This document shows, piece by piece, positions 37,438 through 46,914 of a DNA stretch of 64,000 nt. Both the position numbers and the translations under genes were made by a program. The notes under the pieces were generated by a model. It was not told the origin of the DNA. It did not search any database and worked only from the letters and a program-made list of their open reading frames with translations. This stretch comes from Flavobacteriales bacterium (GTDB taxonomy: Bacteria; Bacteroidota; Bacteroidia; Flavobacteriales_C; GCA-002722245), in assembly GCA_002717515.1 (NCBI GenBank), contig PBEC01000021.1:1-64000 (forward strand). Reading direction: 5' to 3'. Numbering within the stretch: position 1 is the first letter of the stretch; each line of letters begins with the position of its first letter.

Positions 37438-38244
37438 CTATCTTCGACATCTTCGTCGCTCAAGATCCACCGTCTTAACTTCACCATTGTCCAAAGTCAA
37501 AATTGCTTCAGAATCACATTCTCCTGAACCAAAATTTAAAACACCTGTTTTCCCGTTGCTCTTTTCAATAGACACCTCTCCCTCAAGAGGGTATTTACAT
37601 CCAGATGGATTAATTTTTATAGGAATCGTAATAACTTTCAAAATCGTTTTAGAATCCTTTTCAAGTGTTGCACTACCCGAAATTAAAAATAGGTCATCAT
37701 TCTTTTCACACGTTTCATATCCTTCTATCCAAGTTCTTTTTCTTACAAAAGTCCTGGTTATTGAAATTCCATTTTTGTCTAAGATTAGTTCTCCTTCAAT
37801 TGAAAACTCAATATTTTCATCTTGATTCTTTCCGAGATTCGTAATAACTCTATATCCTTGTATTGAAACAGTGTTAACTTTAAATTGATTAAACGTCATT
37901 GTTTTAACTGCTCCTTCTACACTCATATCATTTGTAATTTCCAAAATTACCTGACCATATTTTACCCTTCCCCAGGAATCTTCTACTCCCTCTCCATAAT
38001 CAATAATTATTATTTTTGGATAAGATTCCATTGTATCAATTACAACAGCGCCATCTGATAAATTTGCCAGGAAATCAGTATTACACGTTTGGATACCAAG
38101 TTCATCTTCTTCAAAATCTCTAAACTCAAGTTCAGAATTAACAGCATCATCAAATGCATTCAAATTCTCCATTTTTTCTTTTTTACACGATGCAAGAATT
38201 ATTGCTAAAAGTGCCATTCCTAAAATTTTCAAATTAACTCTCAT
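37438..38244 (-). CDS. hypothetical lipoprotein
   Basis: A 268-residue protein with a clear lipoprotein signal (LASC, Cys20). The mature part is beta-rich and acidic, with an early glutamate/aspartate-rich stretch (NSELEFRDFEEDELG) and a repeated pattern of short strands. It ends in an arginine-rich tail, LERRRCRR. I recognise the general type of uncharacterised Bacteroidota lipoproteins but no function. It shares a strong terminator with the response regulator gene. Monocistronic. Confidence 0.7.
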   Translation of the reverse strand: MRVNLKILGMALLAIILASCKKEKMENLNAFDDAVNSELEFRDFEEDELGIQTCNTDFLANLSDGAVVIDTMESYPKIIIIDYGEGVEDSWGRVKYGQVILEITNDMSVEGAVKTMTFNQFKVNTVSIQGYRVITNLGKNQDENIEFSIEGELILDKNGISITRTFVRKRTWIEGYETCEKNDDLFLISGSATLEKDSKTILKVITIPIKINPSGCKYPLEGEVSIEKSNGKTGVLNFGSGECDSEAILTLDNGEVKTVDLERRRCRR

Positions 38245-38323
38245 GTTATTTTTTTTTTATGTTTATAACCCTAGGATGGAACTCAACGAAAAAGGTTTAA
38301 TGAGATGTGAAAATTTAAAATAA

Positions 38324-38354
38324 AAAAGCCCTTGAGTTAAACTCAAGGGCTTTT
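38324..38354 (-). terminator. rpsA terminator
   Basis: AAAAGCCCTTGAG (38324-38336), a TTAAA loop and CTCAAGGGCTTTT (38342-38354) form a 13-bp stem; on the minus strand it ends in a T tract directly after rpsA. Confidence 0.85.
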
Positions 38355-38377
38355 GATTATTTAGGAATTGGAGAGAT

Positions 38378-40150
38378 TTATTCCCCCTCCATTTCACTCT
38401 TTAATTTTGCCAATGCATCAAGATCTCCTAAAGTAGATTTTTCCTGAGACGCATTTATATTTTTAAGTGCGCTCTTAGTTTTCCCTTTAGAACCTCCTTT
38501 TTTCTCTCCCTCAACTTCCTCTTTGAAAGTTTTAGTATGAGATGCAATGATTTTTTTAGATTCTTTGTTGAATTCAATAATCATGAAAGGCAACTTTTCT
38601 TCTACTGAGATTGACGAACCATCCTCTTTTAACGAATGATTCTTTGGAATGAATGCTTCTACTCCATATTCTACAGTATTGATAAGAAACCCTTTGTCCT
38701 GTTTTCCTATAACAGTAGCTTCATGAGTTGATCCTTCAGTGAAAACAGTTTCAAACACATCCCATGGATTTTCTTCCAATTGTTTGTGTCCTAGACTTAA
38801 TTTTCTGTTGTCGGCATCAATTTCCAATACAATTACTTCAATTTCTTGACCTAATGTAGCGAACTCTGATGGATGCTTGATTTTTTTATTCCAAGAAAGA
38901 TCAGATATGTGAATTAAACCATCAATTCCTTCTTCCAACTCTACGAAAATACCAAAATTGGTAAAGTTTCTAACTGTTGCTTTGTGCTTGGTATCTACAG
39001 CATATTTAGAAGCAACTTCAGCCCATGGATCTTCAACCAATTGCTTGATACCAAGAGACATCTTTCTTTCTTCTCTATCCAAAGTTAAAACCTCAGCCTC
39101 AACTTCATCACCTATAGCTAAGAAATCTTGAGCAGATCTCAAGTGCTGTGACCAAGACATTTCTGAAACATGGATTAATCCTTCAACACCTGGAGCAATT
39201 TCAATAAATGCACCGTAGTCCGCTAAAACAACTACTTTACCTTTAACCTTATCACCAACCTTAACACCTTCATCTAATGAATCCCAAGGATGGGCTTCTA
39301 ATTGCTTCAATCCCAGTGCAATTCTCTTCTTATCATCATCAAAGTCAAGAATTACTACATTTAATTTTTGATCCAACTGAACAACTTCTTCAGGGTGATT
39401 AATTCTTCCCCATGATAGGTCAGTAATATGAATTAAACCGTCAACTCCTCCAAGGTCGATGAATACACCATAAGAAGTAACATTTTTAACTGTTCCTTCA
39501 AGTACCTGACCTTTTTCAAGCTTACCGATAATTTCTTTCTTTTGAAGCTCAAGTTCTGCCTCAATAAGTGCTTTGTGCGATACAACAACGTTTTTAAATT
39601 CGTGGTTGATTTTTACAACCTTAAATTCCATAGTTTTACCTACATAAACATCGTAATCTCTAATTGGTTTTACATCGATTTGAGAACCTGGTAAGAATGC
39701 CTCTATTCCAAAAACATCAACAATTAACCCACCTTTTGTTCTACATTTAACATATCCTTTAATGATATGCTCTTCCTCAAGTGCAGTGTTCACTTTATTC
39801 CATGCAGTCAAAGCTCTTGCTTTTTGATGAGAAAGTACCAGTTGACCTAATTTATCTTCTGGATTCTCAACGTAAACCTCAATAGAATCTCCTTCTTTCA
39901 AATCAGGATCGTATCTAAATTCAGAAATTGAAATTACTCCTTCTGACTTGTAGCCAATATTTACAACTACTTCTCTTTTAGATTTACTTACGATTTTTCC
40001 CTCAATTACCTCGTGAGCAGCAATCGAATTCACAGTGTCACCATAAGCCGCTTCTAATTCAGCTTTTTGTTCTGCTGTGTAGATGTCATCATTTTTTCCT
40101 AGACCTTCCCAATTGAAGTCCTCGATTCCAGTAACTTGTCCTTTTGACAT
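38378..40150 (-). CDS. rpsA: 30S ribosomal protein S1
   Basis: A 590-residue RNA-binding protein made of successive S1 (OB-fold) domains. At least five are obvious from repeats of the form V.GTVKNVTSYGVFIDLGG.DGLIHITDLSW followed by a KLSLGHKQLEENPW-type end. The lysine-rich tail is after the last domain. It brings mRNA to the 30S subunit, important in a phylum that rarely uses Shine-Dalgarno pairing. The ATG at 40150 is used rather than a TTG 13 codons upstream. A promoter-like pair lies about 110 bases upstream, leaving a long leader. Confidence 0.95.
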   Translation of the reverse strand: MSKGQVTGIEDFNWEGLGKNDDIYTAEQKAELEAAYGDTVNSIAAHEVIEGKIVSKSKREVVVNIGYKSEGVISISEFRYDPDLKEGDSIEVYVENPEDKLGQLVLSHQKARALTAWNKVNTALEEEHIIKGYVKCRTKGGLIVDVFGIEAFLPGSQIDVKPIRDYDVYVGKTMEFKVVKINHEFKNVVVSHKALIEAELELQKKEIIGKLEKGQVLEGTVKNVTSYGVFIDLGGVDGLIHITDLSWGRINHPEEVVQLDQKLNVVILDFDDDKKRIALGLKQLEAHPWDSLDEGVKVGDKVKGKVVVLADYGAFIEIAPGVEGLIHVSEMSWSQHLRSAQDFLAIGDEVEAEVLTLDREERKMSLGIKQLVEDPWAEVASKYAVDTKHKATVRNFTNFGIFVELEEGIDGLIHISDLSWNKKIKHPSEFATLGQEIEVIVLEIDADNRKLSLGHKQLEENPWDVFETVFTEGSTHEATVIGKQDKGFLINTVEYGVEAFIPKNHSLKEDGSSISVEEKLPFMIIEFNKESKKIIASHTKTFKEEVEGEKKGGSKGKTKSALKNINASQEKSTLGDLDALAKLKSEMEGE

Positions 40151-40258
40151 AGTTTTTAATACTTGTACATTAAGCGATGCAGCACTCAATGGTTGTTTTA
40201 AATAGTTAAAAGACAGCCTATTACTGCATTAATAAGCATGCTTTTATAAATTCGAGGA

Positions 40259-40289
40259 CAAAAATAGGGCTAAATCATCTGAAAAACAA
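40259..40289 (-). promoter_or_regulatory. rpsA promoter
   Basis: On the minus strand, TTG (40287-40289), a 20-base spacer and TATTTTTG (40259-40266) match the consensus. The distance to the rpsA ATG at 40150 is about 108 bases, so the mRNA would have a long untranslated leader. Confidence 0.5.
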
Positions 40290-40406
40290 GTAAATAGTAC
40301 GTATTGAACGGACTTTTAACTATTAATTGCGAACTCATGCCTATATATTTAATAAACTGTAACTTGGGATATTGCAAAAAAAAACCATTAACCGTATTTT
40401 CATATA

Positions 40407-41177
40407 GTGAAAGAAAAAAAAATTGGAATTTGGGTATATACATTTTGGCCTATGATTTTTCTGGCAGTTTGCTGGGGTGTCTGGCTCTATTGTACCCAAA
40501 TTGAGAACATCGTTAAAATAGGAGTTCGACCAAGAGAAATTGAAGGTTTATTGGGAGTGCTTACTCATCCTTTTTTTCACAGCACTCACTTACCGGATGG
40601 CTCTATAGATTTAAGTCATATTATGAATAATTCCATACCTTTTCTCTTGTTGGCCACGGCTCTATTTTATTATTATAAAGATTTATCTTATCAAATTTTC
40701 TTTTGGCTTTTTATTGGAACTGGTGTTTGGCTTTGGAGTTTTGGAAGATCAGCAAATCATATAGGGGCCTCCGGAATTGTATATGCTCTTTTTGGATTTT
40801 TAACCATTAGTGGGTTTATAAAAAAAAATAAAAATCTGCTGGGATTAAGTTTAGCAACAGTTTTTGTTTACGGCAGTATGATTTGGGGAATGTTTCCAAC
40901 GAATCCCAAAATAAGTTGGGAGGGTCATTTTTCCGGCTTCATGATAGGAGTTGTTCTTGCCGTTTACTTCCGAAAAAAAGGCCCAAAACCAAGCATCAGT
41001 GAAGTTTCTGATGAAAATTTTATTAATGAATGGAAATATGGAAAAGATTATTGGAAAACAGAAGAACAAATCCTTAAAGAGAAAAATAATTTTGAATCCG
41101 AATCCTCTATAAATATAGTTTACGAATACAAATCAAAAAAAGAAAAAGAGGACCAAGAAGATTCTGAAAAAAATTAA
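40407..41177 (+). CDS. rhomboid family intramembrane serine protease
   Basis: A 256-residue membrane protein with about six helices. Seen: the catalytic Ser122 in NHIGASGIVYALFGF, the paired His174 in WEGHFSGFMIGV and an HIMNN segment (Asn74/75) for the oxyanion site. This set is diagnostic of rhomboids, which cut membrane helices. A hydrophilic, glutamate-rich tail of about 60 residues follows the last helix. The start is a GTG at 40407; the first in-frame ATG (residue 16) would cut into the first helix. It diverges from rpsA. Confidence 0.88.
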   Translation: MKEKKIGIWVYTFWPMIFLAVCWGVWLYCTQIENIVKIGVRPREIEGLLGVLTHPFFHSTHLPDGSIDLSHIMNNSIPFLLLATALFYYYKDLSYQIFFWLFIGTGVWLWSFGRSANHIGASGIVYALFGFLTISGFIKKNKNLLGLSLATVFVYGSMIWGMFPTNPKISWEGHFSGFMIGVVLAVYFRKKGPKPSISEVSDENFINEWKYGKDYWKTEEQILKEKNNFESESSINIVYEYKSKKEKEDQEDSEKN

Positions 41178-41214
41178 TCTTTGTGGATCAGATCAAGTTT
41201 TAAATATTTTTAAA

Positions 41215-41892
41215 ATGAAAAAATCAGCAATAATTTTAGGTGCATCAGGTCTAACAGGAAGTTATTTACTTGAAGAACTTTTAAACAATGTAAACTATTA
41301 CAAAATCAAAGTCTTTACAAGATCTCCGTTAGAAGTAATCCATGAAAAGCTAGAGATTATTGAATGTGATTTGTTAAAATTAGAAGAACAAAAAGAGCAT
41401 TTTAAAGCAGACGAGGTATATGTGTGTATTGGAACAACAAACAGTAAAACACCCAATAAAAAAAGTTATCGGGAAATTGACTTTGGAATCCCTGTAACCA
41501 CAGCGCAACTATGCAGAGAGAATCAAATTGACACTATAGCCGTTATATCTTCTCTTGGCGCCAACTCAAAAAGTTCTGTGTTTTACATTAAAACAAAAGG
41601 GGAAATGGAAGAATCCATTATCGAGATGGAGATTCCAAACACATACCTACTCAGGCCGGCTATGATCATGGGGCCAAGAAAAGAAAGACGTGTAGGAGAA
41701 ACGATAGGAAAGATGATTTTTTTTATGATTAATCCATTATTAGTTGGCAGTTTGAAAAAATACAGAGGTATTCATGCAGAGGTTATTGCAAAGGCAATGA
41801 TTAATCTTTGCGGTGAAAAGCCTGATGAGAAAAAAATTATAGAATCAGATAAAATATGGAAGGTTTCGGAAAGTCCCTACCAGACGACTTGA
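41215..41892 (+). CDS. NAD(P)-binding SDR-like protein
   Basis: A 225-residue atypical short-chain-dehydrogenase relative. Seen: the dinucleotide motif GASGLTGSYLLEEL near the N-terminus, CDLLKLEE, then YVCIGTTNSKTPNKKSY, SSLGANSKSSVFY, and the YLLRPAMIMGPR segment. The pattern fits the NAD(P)H-binding family that includes HTATIP2-like proteins. No substrate is evident. Its last 16 bases overlap the 3' end of the convergent propeller kinase gene. Confidence 0.82.
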   Translation: MKKSAIILGASGLTGSYLLEELLNNVNYYKIKVFTRSPLEVIHEKLEIIECDLLKLEEQKEHFKADEVYVCIGTTNSKTPNKKSYREIDFGIPVTTAQLCRENQIDTIAVISSLGANSKSSVFYIKTKGEMEESIIEMEIPNTYLLRPAMIMGPRKERRVGETIGKMIFFMINPLLVGSLKKYRGIHAEVIAKAMINLCGEKPDEKKIIESDKIWKVSESPYQTT

Positions 41893-44867
41893 CGCTTAAC
41901 TTTTAATAAAACACTTGTTCCGCAGACTCCTTTGTCGTTCAATTTATCTTCCACTGAAAAACTTGAGGAAAAATCTCCATTGGATAAATTTTGTAACCTA
42001 CTTTGAATGACTTCAAGTGCAATCGATTTATGTTGTTGCGACTTTTGAGCCTTTAGTTGTTTTGCTTTTTTAACCCCTATACCATTGTCCTCAATTGTAA
42101 CAATTAAAAATTCTTCATCAACGGAAAAAGAAAGTTTTATTTCTCCTACTTTTTCAAGGTTGGCAATTCCATGAATAATAGCATTCTCTAAAAATGGCTG
42201 TATCAACATAGGGGGAATCCCCTCTTCCTCTACATCAATTTCTGAACTGACTTCAAATCGGTATTGAAACGAGTTATTTCTGGTAATTTTTTCAATATTC
42301 AAGTAGTTATCCAAAATATTAAGTTCTAATTCAAGTGAAATATAATCAGTTCTTGAACTATCCAGTATTTGACGCATGAGTTTCGAAAACTTACTTAAAC
42401 TATGTCGGGCAGCTTTATTATTTTCAGCCCTAATCTGATCTTGTATTGCGTTTAATGCATTGAATATAAAATGAGGGTTCATTTGCAAACGAAGAGCCTT
42501 TTGCTCCATTTCCAAAACTTCTTTTTCTAATTTTAATTTTTCCGCCTCTTCATTTGCCTTGTTTTTAATTTGAGTGATGCGTCTTTTTAAAATCCAATAG
42601 GTTACTCCAGTTAAAATCAAAAAAACAATTAACCAAAACCATATCTCGTGATAAAATGGAGCCGAAACAGTGAAAAAAAATTGCAGCATATCGCTTTCTA
42701 CTCCATCTTTATTTATCGCTTTGGCTTGAAAGATATACCGGCCAGGGGACAGATTACTGAAAAATACTTTTTTCTGATTCACAGGAGGAGACCACCTTCC
42801 GTTTCCACCATCCAAACGCCAAATGTATCTCATACCTTCAGGATGTAATAAATCATTCCCGTCCAATTCAAAACCAATATGATTGTCCTCGGAATCAAAG
42901 ATTAAATCACCCGGCTTATACCAATTTAATATGTTTGGTTCATACTTTGTTCCTTGGATGTTTTTATAGAAAAGGTTAACCGAAGAGATTGATATTTTTG
43001 GAGGGTTTTCAGGTTTTTTCAAATCAAAATTCGGTTTTTTCATAACACCACTTATTGTTCCCCACCAAATATTATTATAGGCATCTGTACATACCGCACC
43101 TTGATTAGTTTCTAAACCAACAAATCCTTCAAGAAGCCCATATGTCTTAATTTCTTTTTCATTTCTTATTGGGTGATTAATTCGACTAACACCTTTCGCG
43201 CCCCCCAACCAAAGCCGATTATTTTCATCACAGAAGACGCTATATATGTTTGAATAACTCAAGCCATTTTTACTATTGATGTTATGTATTTTTTTTACTC
43301 CTGAATAAATTTCAATAGCATCTACACCTGCATCGGCTGTTGCAATAAATAAGTTACCAAGTTTATCTTCCACGATGTCTCTAATTGAATTGCTTGAGAG
43401 ACCATTTTCTTCTTGAAATACCGTGAAGGAAGAATCAGAAATAAAACCCAGCCCCGCTCCTTCAGTCCCATACCAAACTCGGTTTTTTCGATCAATATGT
43501 AAACAGGAAATTCTATTGAAATGAATTGCATTGTTCTCTTTCGTATAAAACTTATACGATGATAAGTCTGGAGAAAATCGAGTAATACCTTTAGGGGTTG
43601 CAACCCATACAAACCCTTGTTTATCTTCAATAATATCCTTTATGAAACTGGACATCAATTGCTTTCCCGCCTTCAGCATTTTAGTATTGCCTTTGTCCCA
43701 CAACATTAAACCGTATCCCTCTGTACCAAGCCATAATCTTCCTTGAAGATCTTCCAGTATAGCCTTTATTTTCAGAGGGTATATATTTTTATCCAGTCCG
43801 TATTCTTCAAATTTTTCATTTTTTAATTTAAATAATTTTCGAGCATTGGTAGAAACCCATATTCCAGAATCCAAAGAAGGTGCTACTGTATAGATATATT
43901 TTCCAATCAAACCATTAAACTCATTAAATGATTTAATAGCAGGTTGACTATATTTTAATAGACCACCTCCTGAAGTTCCTATCCATTTACCTCCCCACGA
44001 ATCTTTATAAAGCTTTCTGCAGTTAGTTGTAGGAAGTTTTTTGTGATTTTGTATTGGTTTTAAAGTCCTGTTCTCTATATCATAGGTTAGTATTCCGTTT
44101 TTAAAAGTCGAAAGCCACAAGATATTTTTTTCTTTAAAAACGTCAAGGATAATGAGCCCATCTGTTTCTGGAACAAATTGATATTTATCTCCTCTCACCT
44201 TTACTAATCCCCTACCGTATGTACCAATCCAAATATTCTGGTGCACTCCCTCAAAAAAACATTGCGGAAAAACGGAACTTAAAGTGGCGTCTGAAAAATG
44301 ATGTGCTTTTCCTTTTTTTATTCTGGAAAACCCTTTGTTATGAGCTACCCATAAATTCTGTGATTCATCGATGTATACGTCAATTATAGTATTTCCTGAT
44401 AAGCCAATTTCTTTAGAAATATTAAAAATGCCTTTCTTGGTTCGTTTATACACACCATTACTCGTCCCAAAAAACAGTTCTTGTTTTTTATTCTCTGCAA
44501 TTGATGAAACAGAAACTTTAAAAGCCTCTCCTTCAAGTTTATAGTTTCTAAATCTTATGCCATTGTATTGGGACAAACCATTGGATGTGGCTATCCATAA
44601 ATTTTTTCTGGAATCTTGGTAAATTGAGGAAACAAAATTATTTATTAAACCTTCTCGGGTTGTGAAAACATCAAATTCTACCCCATCAAACTTTGCTATT
44701 CCTCCACCTTGAGTGGCGATCCACAAATTGCCGTTGTGATCTTCCGTTATATCGTAAACTTGAGATTGAGGTAATCCTTGAGCTATTGAATAAGATCTTA
44801 ATTCAAAATCCTGACTCAAGGAAATCAGAGAAAAAATCATCAAGAAATAAAACAAAACCAGCTTCAT
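41877..44867 (-). CDS. two-component propeller sensor histidine kinase, LytS-type core
   Basis: A 996-residue membrane receptor. A signal peptide is followed by about 13-14 two-component regulator propeller repeats (phrases like ITEDHNGNLWIATQGGGIAK), then a Y_Y_Y domain (YIWRLDGGNGRWSPP), one helix near residues 740-760 (FWLIVFLILTGVTYWIL), a coiled linker and a LytS-type kinase with LQMNPHFIFNALNAIQ and PPMLIQPFLENAIIHGI. Such receptors often sense glycans or other outside signals. It has no adjacent response regulator; the only LytTR protein in the window is about 4.5 kb away. Confidence 0.92.
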   Translation of the reverse strand: MKLVLFYFLMIFSLISLSQDFELRSYSIAQGLPQSQVYDITEDHNGNLWIATQGGGIAKFDGVEFDVFTTREGLINNFVSSIYQDSRKNLWIATSNGLSQYNGIRFRNYKLEGEAFKVSVSSIAENKKQELFFGTSNGVYKRTKKGIFNISKEIGLSGNTIIDVYIDESQNLWVAHNKGFSRIKKGKAHHFSDATLSSVFPQCFFEGVHQNIWIGTYGRGLVKVRGDKYQFVPETDGLIILDVFKEKNILWLSTFKNGILTYDIENRTLKPIQNHKKLPTTNCRKLYKDSWGGKWIGTSGGGLLKYSQPAIKSFNEFNGLIGKYIYTVAPSLDSGIWVSTNARKLFKLKNEKFEEYGLDKNIYPLKIKAILEDLQGRLWLGTEGYGLMLWDKGNTKMLKAGKQLMSSFIKDIIEDKQGFVWVATPKGITRFSPDLSSYKFYTKENNAIHFNRISCLHIDRKNRVWYGTEGAGLGFISDSSFTVFQEENGLSSNSIRDIVEDKLGNLFIATADAGVDAIEIYSGVKKIHNINSKNGLSYSNIYSVFCDENNRLWLGGAKGVSRINHPIRNEKEIKTYGLLEGFVGLETNQGAVCTDAYNNIWWGTISGVMKKPNFDLKKPENPPKISISSVNLFYKNIQGTKYEPNILNWYKPGDLIFDSEDNHIGFELDGNDLLHPEGMRYIWRLDGGNGRWSPPVNQKKVFFSNLSPGRYIFQAKAINKDGVESDMLQFFFTVSAPFYHEIWFWLIVFLILTGVTYWILKRRITQIKNKANEEAEKLKLEKEVLEMEQKALRLQMNPHFIFNALNAIQDQIRAENNKAARHSLSKFSKLMRQILDSSRTDYISLELELNILDNYLNIEKITRNNSFQYRFEVSSEIDVEEEGIPPMLIQPFLENAIIHGIANLEKVGEIKLSFSVDEEFLIVTIEDNGIGVKKAKQLKAQKSQQHKSIALEVIQSRLQNLSNGDFSSSFSVEDKLNDKGVCGTSVLLKVKRQVVW

Positions 44868-44940
44868 ATAACTAATTTATAAAAAGAAATCATTAGGGTG
44901 CATCCTATACCCATTAGATGTTTGATGATTAACAATCAAT

Positions 44941-46854
44941 TTAATCATACAATAATTCAAAAGCACTCTTATATGCATCAATCTCATTGACATAATCTAA
45001 AAAGTCATTGTAAAATTTATTTTTGGCGGCAATTGTTCCACTATCGCCTATAACTACCAGCTTTCTTTTTGCCCTTGTCAGTGCGACATTCATTCTTCTT
45101 TCGTCGGACAAGAATCCAATTTCTCCAGATTCATTACTTCTTACCAAAGAAATATATACCATATCCCTTTCCTGACCTTGAAAACCATCAACTGTATTAA
45201 CTGTTATTTTTCTACAAACATCTTTTTCAAAGATATTTGATTCAAGCGTTTTATTTAACAATTCAATTTGAGCTTTATAAGGAGATATAATTCCAATGGA
45301 TTCAGGTGGTTCGTAACCACATGACTTGACTTCATCAAGATATTTTTTTAAATGTTTCAAAATGAGATTTACTTCTTCTTTGTTAAAAGAACTTTTCGTT
45401 TCGGGATGCTGAGATTCAAAAAATCCAGTTCCTGAGGTATCAATAAATTCAAAAGGGATATCCTTTGGGAATATTTTTTGATGAGCGTTGTTTTCGTTGG
45501 CTTTCAAAATTCCTTTATAAAATTGCTTACTTGAAAAATTCATGATTTTTTCATTCATTCGGTACTGTTCATTCAACAATACATCTGTATTATTTCCGGC
45601 AATCGCTCTTTCAAATAAAGTTTCTTTTAAACCCTCTTTTCTGGCTTGATAAGATTTTACAGTTGGAGGTAACTGCAAATGATCACCTGCAAAAATCACT
45701 CTATTTGATTTAATTATCGGTATCCAAGAAGCCGGTTCCAAAGCTTGACCTGCCTCATCAATGAAACAGGTTGTGAATTTAACGTCTTTTAATTTTGGAT
45801 GATTTGCACCAACTAAAGTTGAGGCTATTACTCTCGTAGAAAATAAAACATCCTCAAGTATACCGTTTTGAATTCTTTCAGCATCTCTTTTTAAGTTTCT
45901 TGCTTCTTGCAAAAGAATCTTCCTTTGCTCACGTTCAGAATTCCCAAAATTTCTTTTCCATTTACCTCCCAATTTAAAATATTCCTCAGCTTTCTTTCTA
46001 AGATCCTTAAGCAATTTAAAATCTTTATGCTGCGCCACTTTTGACTCAAGAGTATGATTTAAAATATACTCATCAACTCTTGCTGGATGACCTATTCTAA
46101 CCGTTGAAATTCCCTGTTGAGATAGTTTTTCAGTTAATAGGTCGACAGCAGCATTACTAGGTGCACATACCAGGACCTGTGCTTCTTTTTTTAGGACCTC
46201 TCTAATGGCCTCTACCAATGTTGTTGTTTTCCCAGTTCCAGGAGGACCGTGAACAATAGCAAAATCTTTAGCACTCAATATTTTAGCAACCGCATTTTTT
46301 TGACTTTCATTCAGGTTTGAAAAAGCAGAATGATTCGTTTCATCAAAATATGGTTTATCAAAACCTAATATCTTTTTTTGAAGCTCAATCAGTCTCCTGG
46401 AATCTGTTACTAATAACTCATTAAGGGCCCATTTCATTTCTTTATAGCTTCTGTCATCAAAAAGCAATTGAATACCCAATTTTCCATATTCTATCCATTT
46501 GGGGAAATCGTCCGAATTTAAAGTTAGAAACATAGTGTCCTCCTTTACTTTATTAATAACGCCTTTAAGTGACTGCGCTTCATCTGAAGATGGAAAAATC
46601 TCTACCAGTTTACCGCTTGAAAAACTATGAGCATGTTTGTGTTCTTTAGGCTTTTTGATTTTTAGTATTAAACGTTCACCTGCATCATAATTTCGTTCTT
46701 CAACATCACAAGGATACCACAATACCCCATTTGCTCTTCTTTCCTTAAAAGAAGTGCTTTGCATTTTTTTTTGATACTGGGATAAATCTTCCTCTTTTTC
46801 AACAGAAAGAAGTTTAGTCATTTTTATAAAATGTTCAGTTGGATTCGATGCCAT
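44941..46854 (-). CDS. SF1 DNA/RNA helicase of the SMUBP-2/IGHMBP2-like family
   Basis: A 637-residue superfamily 1B helicase. Seen: an N-terminal beta domain (residues 1-150), Walker A GPPGTGKT at 203-210, the DEAG box at 366-369 (CFIDEAGQALEPAS), a GDHLQLPPT motif III and the C-terminal NTVDGFQGQERDM and MNVALTRAKRKL motifs V and VI. These proteins unwind nucleic acids 5' to 3'. The role in the cell is not known for bacteria. It diverges from the PLP operon. Confidence 0.92.
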   Translation of the reverse strand: MASNPTEHFIKMTKLLSVEKEEDLSQYQKKMQSTSFKERRANGVLWYPCDVEERNYDAGERLILKIKKPKEHKHAHSFSSGKLVEIFPSSDEAQSLKGVINKVKEDTMFLTLNSDDFPKWIEYGKLGIQLLFDDRSYKEMKWALNELLVTDSRRLIELQKKILGFDKPYFDETNHSAFSNLNESQKNAVAKILSAKDFAIVHGPPGTGKTTTLVEAIREVLKKEAQVLVCAPSNAAVDLLTEKLSQQGISTVRIGHPARVDEYILNHTLESKVAQHKDFKLLKDLRKKAEEYFKLGGKWKRNFGNSEREQRKILLQEARNLKRDAERIQNGILEDVLFSTRVIASTLVGANHPKLKDVKFTTCFIDEAGQALEPASWIPIIKSNRVIFAGDHLQLPPTVKSYQARKEGLKETLFERAIAGNNTDVLLNEQYRMNEKIMNFSSKQFYKGILKANENNAHQKIFPKDIPFEFIDTSGTGFFESQHPETKSSFNKEEVNLILKHLKKYLDEVKSCGYEPPESIGIISPYKAQIELLNKTLESNIFEKDVCRKITVNTVDGFQGQERDMVYISLVRSNESGEIGFLSDERRMNVALTRAKRKLVVIGDSGTIAAKNKFYNDFLDYVNEIDAYKSAFELLYD

Positions 46855-46882
46855 TATTCAAAGATATGTTGAATTCTTATGT

Positions 46883-46890
46883 TATATTTG
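46883..46890 (+). promoter_or_regulatory. -7 box upstream of the PLP-enzyme pair
   Basis: TATATTTG fits the TAnnTTTG box 24 bases before the ATG at 46915. No TTG is found 18-20 bases upstream, so this is half of a promoter only. Confidence 0.35.
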
Positions 46891-46914
46891 GAATGCTTAT
46901 TTTAAAATGGATTG

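Noticed and set aside
40304..40504. Short frame upstream of the rhomboid gene
   Set aside because: It overlaps the rhomboid gene in another frame and its sequence has no family-like features; the rhomboid frame has catalytic motifs.
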